From: a bacterium
GTDB taxonomy: Bacteria; Actinomycetota; Acidimicrobiia; Acidimicrobiales; Bin134
NCBI GenBank assembly: GCA_026708015.1
Contig: JAPOVT010000056.1
Coordinates: 100,134-164,133, forward strand
Direction of reading: 5' to 3'
Length of the DNA: 64,000 bases
Shown here: piece by piece, positions 50,828 to 59,691 of the stretch
How the letters are laid out: every line of letters begins with the position of its first letter
Numbering within the stretch: the stretch's first letter is position 1
Position numbers and translations under genes: made by a program
Notes under the pieces: model-generated
Told to the model about the DNA's origin: nothing
What the model saw: only the letters and a program-made list of their open reading frames with translations
The model's database searches: none

Positions 50828-52525
50828 TCACTCCCCAAGGCGTCGGTATGGGGCGGTCTGCTCGATGCAGGTGGGAATGTCGGGGTCGTTGGGGCACGGG
50901 AAGTTGAACACCAGCTCGGTCACCACATCGGGAGCGCCGAACTTGTCGGGACCGAAGGTGGCAGGAAGCTGGTGCTGGATGTCCACCGAGCCCAAATTCC
51001 TAAAGGCGTTGAAAATGTCTTCGCGGGTTGGGTTTGGGCCAGCGTCGTAGATGGCCCGGGCCACCATGCGCATTTCAGCACACACACCAGTGGTCATGCC
51101 GTAGGCGCTGTCATAGCTCCCGTACACGTCGCGTATATGGGCGGCGCCGATGTCGTTGTTGTCGGCATAGGTCTCGTTGCACATGATATTGAGCGGTGCA
51201 TTGAAGCTGAGCACAGGGTCGGCCACCCGGAAGTTCCCGGTGGGGGCATCATCGATGATGATGGTGCCGTTGTAGAGCTCGGCGGCGGCGTCGCCGCCGA
51301 ACTGGGCCACCTTGCCCGACACCAGGTCGCCGGCCTGGCTGTTCAAGTCGGAGTTGTAGAACTGCACGTCGCCGGGGCGGAATCCCTGGCTAATCATCTC
51401 ATTGATGAACTGGGGCAGGCTGAGCACGTTGAGCCCGGGGAAGACCACATCGACGCCCTCCTCCAGCATCTGCTCTACCGCTATGTCGTTGCCGAGGGTG
51501 CATTGGGTGGCTCCGCCGCATCCGATCTGTTCGGCCACGGCGATCTCGTGGCCCGCGGCCTCCAAGACATCGATGATCCCGGCCTGCACGGTCTCGGGCT
51601 GCCCGGGGGTGTCGGGCCAGATCACGGCGATGGTCTTCCCGTCCAGAGCGCCGGTGTCGATGACCGCCTGGGTCATGTTCACCACCGAGTGCTCGGCGAC
51701 GGGGCTCATCGAATACAGCAGGCCATTGGCCTGCTCGTGGAAGTCGGCGGGGTTGCCCTGGGTGGTGAGGAACAGAGTGTCGTGGTCGGTAATGCACAAG
51801 ATGGCGGTGCCCTGGAAGCCGGTGGAGTTGGTCACGATCACCGCGTTGTGATCCTCGGTGGCTTCGATACAGGCCTGGTTGCGCAGGGTGTCAATGTCTT
51901 CGCCGCCGCCGCCCAGCGCGGAAACCTCCACGAGGCGGAGGTCGATCTGGCGGCCCCAGATGCCGTTGCACTGTTCGTTGATCACCTTGGTGAAAGTCTC
52001 GAACATATTCGCTGGGTCGCCCACAGGAACGGCGAAGCCGATGCCCTCCAGCTCCTCCAGCTTGGTGCGGAGGTGGACGATGGTTATGGAGTCCTCGGTG
52101 ATTCCCCTATCGGTGGCCTGGGGCGGCGAGTCGGGGTCGGGCGTGGCCGTGCAGAACACGTCCAGCGGCTGGAACGGGTGAGTCCGGTCGAATGTCCGGT
52201 GGAACTCGATGAACATGTCGCCCCGGGGCTCGTCGAAGCCGATTTCCACCGGCTCTTCGGGTGCGGGGTCGTCACCGTCGCCGGTGTCTGCGGGTGCCTC
52301 GGGTTCGTCGGGCGCGGGAGCGGTCGTCTCTTTTTCGGCCGGGGCGGGGTCGTCACCGTCGCCGGTGTCGGCAGGCGCATCCGGCTCATCGGGGGCCGGA
52401 GCAGCGGTCTGCTCGGAAGGTGCTGGTTGAGCCCCTCCATCATCGTCGTCATCGCCCCCGCATGCCGAGGCGATGAGCACCAGCGCCAGCAGCGCTCCGA
52501 GAATCTTGAGCATCTTGTGAGACAC
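50828..52525 (-). CDS. Branched-chain amino-acid-type ABC transporter substrate-binding lipoprotein
   Basis: 565 residues. Lipobox LIASAC, an acidic run of D, then a linker holding two copies of a 23-residue unit (APAPDEP...DTGDGDDPAP), then a LivJ/LivK-like type-I periplasmic-binding fold (ITEDSITIVHL, GKTIAVIWPDTPGQ, VDVVFPGLNVLSLPQFINEM). It should bind an amino acid or a related amide/urea-like ligand outside the membrane. It is divergent from the fused Liv components and lies 32 nt upstream of the UxxC thioredoxin pair. Confidence 0.88.
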   Translation of the reverse strand: MSHKMLKILGALLALVLIASACGGDDDDDGGAQPAPSEQTAAPAPDEPDAPADTGDGDDPAPAEKETTAPAPDEPEAPADTGDGDDPAPEEPVEIGFDEPRGDMFIEFHRTFDRTHPFQPLDVFCTATPDPDSPPQATDRGITEDSITIVHLRTKLEELEGIGFAVPVGDPANMFETFTKVINEQCNGIWGRQIDLRLVEVSALGGGGEDIDTLRNQACIEATEDHNAVIVTNSTGFQGTAILCITDHDTLFLTTQGNPADFHEQANGLLYSMSPVAEHSVVNMTQAVIDTGALDGKTIAVIWPDTPGQPETVQAGIIDVLEAAGHEIAVAEQIGCGGATQCTLGNDIAVEQMLEEGVDVVFPGLNVLSLPQFINEMISQGFRPGDVQFYNSDLNSQAGDLVSGKVAQFGGDAAAELYNGTIIIDDAPTGNFRVADPVLSFNAPLNIMCNETYADNNDIGAAHIRDVYGSYDSAYGMTTGVCAEMRMVARAIYDAGPNPTREDIFNAFRNLGSVDIQHQLPATFGPDKFGAPDVVTELVFNFPCPNDPDIPTCIEQTAPYRRLGE

Positions 52526-52646
52526 GGTTACCCCCTACGTGCGTTTGAACGGTGAACCCTAGCCGATGAATGAATGGCTGTGAACCGGCTGATACCGTGC
52601 GCTGCGCCTAGCTGATGGCCTAGTGTCGCGCCCCGATGGGGGATCA

Positions 52647-54914
52647 ATGGACGACTCGGTAGGACCGGAAGTCGAAGACTCTCAGCTGGATGATCCGGTC
52701 CAGAGCCAACCGGCTGAATTGGATGATCCGGCCAGTCTGGCCTCGGCGGTCTTCGAGGAGGAGTCCAAGCGCCTAGCCGAGCAAGAGGCCAAGTCGGAGG
52801 TCATAGTGCTTCCCGACGACTTGTTGCCCGGAGTGGGCGAGGAGCCCATGACCCTCAAGCAGGGCATCCGGGCCGGCGGGGCCAGCATGCTGGTGGTGCT
52901 GTTCCTGCTCAACGTGATCGACGAATTCGATCGGGTGGCGATCGCCGTACTCCTCCCCGACCTCCAGGAGGCCTTCGGGGTGTCGGACACGGTAATCCTG
53001 GGCATCTCCTCATTCGGCGGCGTGGCCCTAGTGCTGGGAGCAGTGCCGTTGGCCTGGCTGGCCGACCGGGTGAAGCGCACTCTAATCGTGCCCATCGCCA
53101 CCGCAGGGTGGGCGGTGAGCGTGTTTTTGACCGGGTTGGTGAGGAACCCGTTCCAGTATTTCTGGACTCGGGTACTCACCGGGGCGGGCCAGGCCAACCG
53201 TCTGCCGGTTCACTCCTCGCTGCTCACCGACACCTATCCCATTCCCGCCCGAGCCCGGATTTTCGCTTTCGAGGGCATGGGCCGGCCCATCGGCTTGCTC
53301 ATCGGCCCTGTGCTGGCCGGAGCCATCGCCTCGATCGCCGGTGGCGACGATGGGTGGCGGTGGGCGTTCTATATCTTCGCCATTCCACCGATTGTCCTCG
53401 CGCTGGTGTCGCTGCTGCTCAAGGAACCCCCTCGCGCGGGGAACGAACAGCAGGCCATCTTGGGCGAGCAGTACGAAATGCCCCCCATCGGCTCGGACCT
53501 TCCCGTGTCGATGTCAACCGCCTTCGCCCGGCTCAAGAAGGTCAAGACTTTCTACTTCTTGGCCGTGGGCGTTGGCACCCTCGGCTTTGCGCTGGTGACG
53601 CTGCCCAGTCAGCTCAACCTCATGCTGAAGGACGAGTACGGCTATGAGGCGTTCCAGCGGGGATGGGTGACGTCGCTGGTGTGGCTGGCCAGCCTGGTTG
53701 CCATCCCGATTTCGGGCTTCAAATTCGACGGGATGTTTCGTGAGGATCCCACCAAGATGGTGAGGACCGCGGGCACCCTCATCATCATGTCGGGCGTTCT
53801 GGTGCTTGTCGCCATGCGATTCCACCAGCCCGCCATCATGATCTTCGGCATCAGCCTGGCCAACGCCTGCACTTCGGCCTCATTTGTGGCTGCCGCCCCC
53901 ACTATCGGCGCAGTGGCCCCCTACCGGATGCGGGCCCAGGCCTTTGCCCTGCTGCCGGTGTTCATATTCTTGATGGGCGGCTTCATGGGCAGCATCATCG
54001 CCGGGTCGATCAGCGACGCCCACGGAGAACGCCTGGCCATCAGCATCGTGGCCCCGCCGGCGTCGATCATCGGCGGACTGCTGGTGGCCTACGGCTCCCG
54101 GTACATCAAACGAGATATCTCGCTGGCAGTGAGCGAGCTGGTGGAAGAGCAGGAGGAGATGCGCCGCATGTCGGAGCATCCCGACGACATCCCGGTGCTC
54201 CAAGTGCGAGGGTTGGACTACAGCTACGGCCCGGTGCAGGTGTTGTTCGACTGCGGTCTGGAGGTTCGCCGGGGCGAGACGCTGGCCCTTTTGGGCACCA
54301 ACGGCGCAGGCAAGTCAACCCTATTGCGGGCGGTGAGCGGGCTGGGTGTGCCCGACCGAGGGGCCATCCGCCTCAACGGTCGTACCATCACCTACGCCGA
54401 TGCCGAGTTGCGGTTCAAGCAGGGCATCGTGCAAGTGCGGGGCGGGGCGGGGGTGTTCCCCGGCCTCACGGTGGAAGAGAACCTCTTGGCCTCCATGTTG
54501 AGCACCAAGGAAGACAAGGACGAGATCTATCGGCGGGTTGAGCGGGTGTACGACGTGTTCGGCGTGCTGCGGGAAAAGCGCAACCAGGCCGCAGGCGACC
54601 TCTCAGGAGGCCAACAGCAGATGTTGGCCTTCGGCATGGGGCTGATGCACGAGCCCGAGGTTCTGCTCATCGACGAGCTGTCGCTGGGCTTGGCCCCGGT
54701 GGTGGTGCAGGAGCTGCTGGAGGTGGTAGAGCAGCTGAAGGAAACCGGGCTGACCATGATCATCGTGGAGCAGTCGCTAAACGTGGCCCTCAGCGTGGCC
54801 GAGCGGGCGGTGTTCATGGAGAAGGGCCGGGTTCGCTTTGAGGGCCCAGCCCAGGAGCTGGCCGAGCGGGACGACCTGGTTCGGGCGGTGTTCTTGGGCG
54901 CGGAGGGCGGCTAG
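52647..54914 (+). CDS. MFS transporter fused to a LivF-type ABC ATPase
   Basis: 755 residues from ATG 52647 (GGGGG 4 nt upstream; GTG 52623 is an alternative). An acidic cytoplasmic N-terminus (1-80), twelve membrane helices of a major-facilitator domain (about 85-490; DEFDRVAIAVLLPDL, the loop-2/3 motif WLADRVKRT), then an ABC ATPase (about 515-755) with Walker A GTNGAGKST (near 549), LSGGQQQM (near 651) and Walker B LLIDELSLGLAP. LivF normally reads DEPSLGLAP; the P is L here. LivF is the second ATPase of branched-chain amino-acid importers and is usually a free 235-residue protein. Confidence 0.9.
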   Translation: MDDSVGPEVEDSQLDDPVQSQPAELDDPASLASAVFEEESKRLAEQEAKSEVIVLPDDLLPGVGEEPMTLKQGIRAGGASMLVVLFLLNVIDEFDRVAIAVLLPDLQEAFGVSDTVILGISSFGGVALVLGAVPLAWLADRVKRTLIVPIATAGWAVSVFLTGLVRNPFQYFWTRVLTGAGQANRLPVHSSLLTDTYPIPARARIFAFEGMGRPIGLLIGPVLAGAIASIAGGDDGWRWAFYIFAIPPIVLALVSLLLKEPPRAGNEQQAILGEQYEMPPIGSDLPVSMSTAFARLKKVKTFYFLAVGVGTLGFALVTLPSQLNLMLKDEYGYEAFQRGWVTSLVWLASLVAIPISGFKFDGMFREDPTKMVRTAGTLIIMSGVLVLVAMRFHQPAIMIFGISLANACTSASFVAAAPTIGAVAPYRMRAQAFALLPVFIFLMGGFMGSIIAGSISDAHGERLAISIVAPPASIIGGLLVAYGSRYIKRDISLAVSELVEEQEEMRRMSEHPDDIPVLQVRGLDYSYGPVQVLFDCGLEVRRGETLALLGTNGAGKSTLLRAVSGLGVPDRGAIRLNGRTITYADAELRFKQGIVQVRGGAGVFPGLTVEENLLASMLSTKEDKDEIYRRVERVYDVFGVLREKRNQAAGDLSGGQQQMLAFGMGLMHEPEVLLIDELSLGLAPVVVQELLEVVEQLKETGLTMIIVEQSLNVALSVAERAVFMEKGRVRFEGPAQELAERDDLVRAVFLGAEGG

Positions 54915-54917
54915 CCC

Positions 54918-54968
54918 GTGAGCCAGATTGAACAAGGCCGGGCCGAAGACCGGATGGCCGTGCTGTGA
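54918..54968 (+). CDS. 16-codon mini-ORF between the two fused transporter genes
   Basis: GTG 54918 begins 3 nt after the MFS-LivF stop and reads 16 codons (MSQIEQGRAEDRMAVL) to a TGA that overlaps the LivHMG GTG in a GTGA junction. It would carry terminating ribosomes onto the next start. Too short for a domain; it may be a coupling peptide only. Confidence 0.35.
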   Translation: MSQIEQGRAEDRMAVL

Positions 54969-57823
54969 TCGACATCGGCTGGGAGATCTCCCAACAGGAC
55001 TTGTTCTCGGGCAGCGTGCAGGGGCTCATAGTGGCCGCGCTGGCCGCGGGGTTCGTGCTCATCTACCGGTCCACCGGGGTGCTCAACTTCGCCCACGCCG
55101 AAATCGGCAGCTTCGGCGTGGCCCTGATGGCCATGCTCACGTTCCGCTACGACGTGCCCTACTGGCTGGCGTTCTTCTTGTCGGTGGGGGCGGCAGCCGG
55201 ATTTGCCATGATCGCTGAGCTGGTGGTGGTGCGGCGGCTATTCGACTCGCCGCGCCTGGTGCTGTTCATCGCCACCCTGGGGGTGGCCCAGCTGGCCATC
55301 TTCGCCGCCATCCAGCTTCCCGACGTGTCCCGGCCAGGGCCGTTCCCGCTGCCCCCCAAGCTCACCGCCCAAGAGTTCCGCTGGGAGGTCACCGATCACC
55401 TCCGCATCGGAGGGCGCGAGCTCATCGTGGTGATCATGGTGCCGCTGGTGATCGCCGTCCTGGCGCTGTTCTTGGGCCGCACTCGATTCGGACTCGCTAT
55501 CCGAGCATCGGCGGACAACGCCGACACCGGACGGCTGTTCGGCATCAGCGTGCGGCGGGTGTCCACCATGGTTTGGACCATCGGCGGGGCGCTGGCGGGG
55601 ATCACGCTCATCCTGTTGGCGCCGTTCCGGGTGAGCGCCGCCGATGCGGGTACCGCCAGCCTCGGTCCCGGCCTGCTGCTTCGGGTGCTGTTGGTTGCGC
55701 TCATCGCTCGAATGCGGTCGCTGTGGGTCACCCTGATCGCCGGCATTGGCCTGGGCATCTTCCAGCGCCTGTTCCAGGGCAACGTGGATCGGGAGATCCG
55801 CGAGGCGGTGGACGTGATCTTCTTCATCGCCATCCTGGTGATCACGGTGATGTTCGCCCGCCGGGGCACCGAGGATGAGGGGGAGTGGTCGCTCTCGCCC
55901 AAGGTGAAGGCCATTCCCGAACGGCTCAGGGGACTTTGGTACATACGCAACCTGTCGCGGTTCGGGTTCGTGGCCCTATTCGGCGCTCTGGTGTTGCTCG
56001 GGGTGTTCCTCACCAAGAACTCCAACCTGTACACCTGGACCCGCATCTTGGGCTTTGCGTTGATCGCCTTGTCGGTGTCGATGCTCACCGGCTGGGCCGG
56101 CCAGCTCTCGTTGGGCCAATTCGCCTTTGCCGGAGTGGGCGGCCTCACCGTTGTGGCGCTGACCGAGGGTGGCGACATCCCCATCCCATTCGATTGGTGG
56201 GACTGGTCGTTCGACCTGCCGTGGGGAGTGGCCATGGTGATCGCGGTAGCGGCGGGGATGGTCACCGCGTTCATCATCGGAGTGCCCGCGCTGCGGGTGA
56301 AGGGGCTGATGCTGGCGGTGACCACGCTGGCATTCGCCATTGCCGCCATGTCGTGGATATTCGGGCAGGACGTGTTCACCCAGGGGGCCACCAACACCCC
56401 CAAGGTGGTTCCGCCGGTGTGGGGCCCGTTCGACTTCACCGCCTCCCGAAAATCGTTCTTCTTCATGGTGCTGGTGCTGTTGGCCCTGGCCGTGTGGATG
56501 GTGGCCCACCTGCGCAAGACCGGCATCGGACGGATGATGATCGCGGTGCGCGACAACGAGGACATGGCCGCGGCCTCCACCGTGTCGGGCAGCCGGATCA
56601 AGCTCATCTCGTTCACGCTGGCCGGGGGACTGGCTGCATTGGGCGGCGGGCTGATCATCACCGGCGAGCCCACTATCAATCCCCAGGTGCTGTTCAACGC
56701 CAACGAGTCGATCAACGTCATCGCCATCGCCATCATCGGCGGGCTGGGGTCGATAGCCGGGCCGCTCTTGGGCGTGCTGTGGGTGAAGGGCATCCCGGCC
56801 ATATTCGGGGCCAGCGACGAGGTGAGGCTGCTCACCTCTGGCGTGGGCCTGCTGTTGCTGTTGATGTACTTCCCCGGCGGGATCATGCAGCTCCTCTACA
56901 AGCTACGCGACTTCTTGCTGGGGATGGCCGATGAGCGGATGGCGGCCCGGAACATTCCCGAGCCGGTGCCGGCGTTGGACAAGCCGGTGCCCATCACCAG
57001 CGAGCGCACGGTAGACATGGAGCCGGGACTCCCGTGGTTGGCTGTTCAAGACGTACACGTGCACTTCGGTGGCAAGGTGGCGGTGGACGAGGTGTCCATC
57101 GAGGTTCACCAGGGGGAGTTGGTCGGGCTGATCGGTTCCAACGGGGCGGGGAAATCCACCCTGATGAATGCCATCAGCGGTTTTGTGCCGTTCAACGGCC
57201 AGGTAGAGGTGCTGGGGCGCGATATCTCCCGGCTGCCGTCGTATCGCCGCCACCGGGGCGGCCTGGGGCGGGGGTTCCAGCACGCCAAGATCTATCCCGA
57301 CCTTACCGTTCGGGAAGCGCTGATGGTGGCGATGGAGGCTCGCGACCGCTCGCTGCTGGTTCCGTCTCTATTGGGATTACCGCCGTCGCCGGGCCAAGAG
57401 CGGCGCAAACGGGCCGACGTGGACAGCCTCATGGATTTTGTGGGGCTGGGGCGCTACGCCGACCACTTCATCTCCAATCTGTCCACCGGAACCCGCCGCA
57501 TCGTGGAACTGGCCAGTCTGCTGGCCGTTGACGCCAAGGTGCTGCTGCTTGACGAGCCCACCGGCGGGGTGGCTCAGCGGGAGAGCGAGGCGTTCGGCCC
57601 GCTCATCCGCCGCATCCAAGCCGAGCTGGGCGCGGTGGTGGTGGTGATCGAGCACGACATGCCGCTGGTGATGAGCATCAGCGACCGGGTGTATTGCTTG
57701 GAAGCTGGCTCGGTGATTTCCGAGGGCTCGCCAGACGAGGTACGGAATGATCCGCTGGTGATCGCCTCGTACCTGGGCACGGATGTGCGTGCCATCGAAC
57801 GTTCCGGGGAGCGGTCTAGCTAA
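54965..57823 (+). CDS. LivH-LivM-LivG triple fusion (branched-chain amino-acid-type ABC transporter)
   Basis: 952 residues. Residues about 10-295 are a LivH permease (RSTGVLNFAHAEIGSFG), about 320-655 a LivM permease (GWAGQLSLGQFAFAGVGG, with the signature NEDMAAASTVSGSRIKLI), and about 690-945 a LivG ATPase with Walker A GSNGAGKST (near 724), a divergent signature NLSTGTRRIVELA (near 838) and Walker B LLLDEPTGGVAQ. With the MFS-LivF protein and the divergent binding lipoprotein it makes a complete Liv-type importer from three polypeptides instead of five or six. Confidence 0.92.
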   Translation: MIDIGWEISQQDLFSGSVQGLIVAALAAGFVLIYRSTGVLNFAHAEIGSFGVALMAMLTFRYDVPYWLAFFLSVGAAAGFAMIAELVVVRRLFDSPRLVLFIATLGVAQLAIFAAIQLPDVSRPGPFPLPPKLTAQEFRWEVTDHLRIGGRELIVVIMVPLVIAVLALFLGRTRFGLAIRASADNADTGRLFGISVRRVSTMVWTIGGALAGITLILLAPFRVSAADAGTASLGPGLLLRVLLVALIARMRSLWVTLIAGIGLGIFQRLFQGNVDREIREAVDVIFFIAILVITVMFARRGTEDEGEWSLSPKVKAIPERLRGLWYIRNLSRFGFVALFGALVLLGVFLTKNSNLYTWTRILGFALIALSVSMLTGWAGQLSLGQFAFAGVGGLTVVALTEGGDIPIPFDWWDWSFDLPWGVAMVIAVAAGMVTAFIIGVPALRVKGLMLAVTTLAFAIAAMSWIFGQDVFTQGATNTPKVVPPVWGPFDFTASRKSFFFMVLVLLALAVWMVAHLRKTGIGRMMIAVRDNEDMAAASTVSGSRIKLISFTLAGGLAALGGGLIITGEPTINPQVLFNANESINVIAIAIIGGLGSIAGPLLGVLWVKGIPAIFGASDEVRLLTSGVGLLLLLMYFPGGIMQLLYKLRDFLLGMADERMAARNIPEPVPALDKPVPITSERTVDMEPGLPWLAVQDVHVHFGGKVAVDEVSIEVHQGELVGLIGSNGAGKSTLMNAISGFVPFNGQVEVLGRDISRLPSYRRHRGGLGRGFQHAKIYPDLTVREALMVAMEARDRSLLVPSLLGLPPSPGQERRKRADVDSLMDFVGLGRYADHFISNLSTGTRRIVELASLLAVDAKVLLLDEPTGGVAQRESEAFGPLIRRIQAELGAVVVVIEHDMPLVMSISDRVYCLEAGSVISEGSPDEVRNDPLVIASYLGTDVRAIERSGERSS

Positions 57824-58851
57824 AGCCTCCGTAGGGCGGGGTTGGCGATTGCTGGGGGGATGTAGAAGGCGTCGTCGGGGTTGAGGTCCTTGCCGGGCGG
57901 CACCAACTCGTCGATGCGGTCTAGGACTTCGTTGGTGAGGCGGAGGTCGGGGTTCTCCAGGGCGGCATCTAGTTGTTGGGGGGTGCGGGGGCCGATGATG
58001 GTGGAGGTCACTGCCGGGTGGGCCAGGGTGAAGGCGTAGGCCAGGGTGGCCATCGAACAGCCGACCTCGGCGGCCAGGGCGTCGAGCTCTTCTACCAGGT
58101 CAAGCTTGTGGGCCACCACGGGGTTCTCCCGGTCCCAGCGCTGGGCGCTGACTATGTTGCGGGTGGCCCGGGAGTTATCCGGCCAGTCGGTGTCTTTGCG
58201 GTACTTGCCGGTGAGCCAGCCGCCGTTGAGGGGGCTCCACACGATCACGCCCATGTCGTAGTTCTGACAAGTGGGCAGCACCGACCGCTCGATCTCCCGG
58301 GTGAAGATGGAGTACGGGGGCTGCTCGCAGCGGACCCGCTCCAAGCCGCGGCGCTCGGCGGCCCACTGGCCCTCCACGATGAGCTCGGCGGGGAAAGTGG
58401 AAGTGCCGATCATGCGGATCTTGCCCGCCTGCACCAGATCGGTCAGCGCGGCCAGGGTGTCGCCGAAGTCGGTGCGGGGGTCGGGGCGGTGCATCTGGTA
58501 AAGGTCGATGTAGTCGGTGTCGAGCCGGCGCAGGTTGTCTTCCACTGCTTGGGTTACCCAGCGGCGGGAGCCGCCCTGCATGTTGATGTCATCGCCCATC
58601 GGGCCGTAGAACTTGGTGGCCACCACCACGTTGTCGCGCCGTCCCTTGATGGCCCGCCCGACGATCTCCTCAGAGATGCCCATGCTGTAGCGGTCGGCGG
58701 TGTCGATGAAGTTGATCCCGGCGTCAAGGGCCTTGTGGGTCATGGCCGCGCACTCGGTCTCGTCGTTGTTGCCCGCGGGGCCGTACATCATGGCTCCTAG
58801 GCACAGCGTGCTCACCTGGACTCCAGAGCCTCCCAGGGCGCGGTATTCCAT
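57820..58851 (-). CDS. Aldo/keto reductase (YghZ/Tas-like)
   Basis: 343 residues. LGAMMYG, NFIDTADRYSMG with the catalytic D and Y, VVATKFYGPMG with K, DLYQMHRPDP with H, and VIVWSPLNGGWLTGKYR. NADPH-dependent reduction of an aldehyde or ketone. GAGAGGAAA before the ATG shows a leadered mRNA. Converges with the Liv fusion gene with a 4-nt overlap. Confidence 0.9.
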   Translation of the reverse strand: MEYRALGGSGVQVSTLCLGAMMYGPAGNNDETECAAMTHKALDAGINFIDTADRYSMGISEEIVGRAIKGRRDNVVVATKFYGPMGDDINMQGGSRRWVTQAVEDNLRRLDTDYIDLYQMHRPDPRTDFGDTLAALTDLVQAGKIRMIGTSTFPAELIVEGQWAAERRGLERVRCEQPPYSIFTREIERSVLPTCQNYDMGVIVWSPLNGGWLTGKYRKDTDWPDNSRATRNIVSAQRWDRENPVVAHKLDLVEELDALAAEVGCSMATLAYAFTLAHPAVTSTIIGPRTPQQLDAALENPDLRLTNEVLDRIDELVPPGKDLNPDDAFYIPPAIANPALRRL

Positions 58852-58885
58852 TGGATTTCCTCTCAGGTGATTCGATGAGCTGGCC

Positions 58886-59584
58886 TTATTGGCCTGCGAT
58901 CTCGGTGATCACCGCGACCACTGCCTCGGGCTGGGCCAGCATGGGGGAGTGGCTGCCCTCCATCACTATGGAGTTGGCGACCAGTCCCGCGCAGGTCCGC
59001 TGGAAGTCTGAGGTCAGGGTGCGGTCGTCGGCGCACACGATGTAGGTGGACTCCACGTCCCGCCATGCCGCTCGAGGGAACGAATATGGCGCTTGGCCCA
59101 AGGGCTGAGGGCGGAGTTGCGACTCGGCCCAGGCGATGTCTTCGGGGGAACAGTCGTGGTAGAAGAGGTCGCCTGCCGCTCCCTGCTTCACCGAGCTGTA
59201 TCCACCTTCGCCGTGCTCCAAGGCGGGAAAGAAGTTCTCGGCGATCACCGCTTCAGCCACATCGGGCGGGTCGGCTTCTTCGCCCTCGTCGCCGGGCAGG
59301 ATGGCGGCCAGATACACCAGGTGGTCCACCGTGGCCGGGTCGAGACCCGAGATGGACAGGCCTCCCAGTGAGTGCCCCACGGCGATAATTGGCCCGTTGT
59401 TATCCAGCCGGGCCCGCATGGCGTTGACATCGGCCTGGAAGGCGGCGATGTCTTCGGCGGTGGTGGGGCGGCAGAGGTCGGACGCCGTAGTGGCAATGCC
59501 CTCGGCTTCCAAGAGGGCCTGCACCCGCTCCCAGCACCAAGGTCCGTGAAACGCCCCGTGGGCCAAAACAACTCCTGTGGTCAT
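58886..59584 (-). CDS. Alpha/beta hydrolase
   Basis: 232 residues from ATG 59584. VVLAHGAFHGPWCW (oxyanion HG), nucleophile serine in VGHSLGGLS, and a late GSHSPMLAQPE histidine complete a Ser-Asp-His triad. Resembles plant-type salicylic-ester/RNA-like esterases and bacterial hydrolases of that subfamily. Substrate unknown. Follows the aldo/keto reductase promoter region closely but is a separate start. Confidence 0.85.
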   Translation of the reverse strand: MTTGVVLAHGAFHGPWCWERVQALLEAEGIATTASDLCRPTTAEDIAAFQADVNAMRARLDNNGPIIAVGHSLGGLSISGLDPATVDHLVYLAAILPGDEGEEADPPDVAEAVIAENFFPALEHGEGGYSSVKQGAAGDLFYHDCSPEDIAWAESQLRPQPLGQAPYSFPRAAWRDVESTYIVCADDRTLTSDFQRTCAGLVANSIVMEGSHSPMLAQPEAVVAVITEIAGQ

Positions 59585-59678
59585 GGGGCCGCACTTTAGC
59601 GGTCTAGTTTCTTTGGATATGAAGGTGTACGCGGGAATGGAGCCAAGATCATTCGGGCCTTGCAAGCCGGGTAGCGGG

Positions 59679-59684
59679 TAGGTT
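59679..59684 (+). promoter_or_regulatory. -10 box of leaderless SnoaL-like gene (TAGGTT)
   Basis: TAGGTT with 7 nt to ATG 59692; favours this ATG over TTG 59683. Confidence 0.45.
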
Positions 59685-59691
59685 GCCGCCA

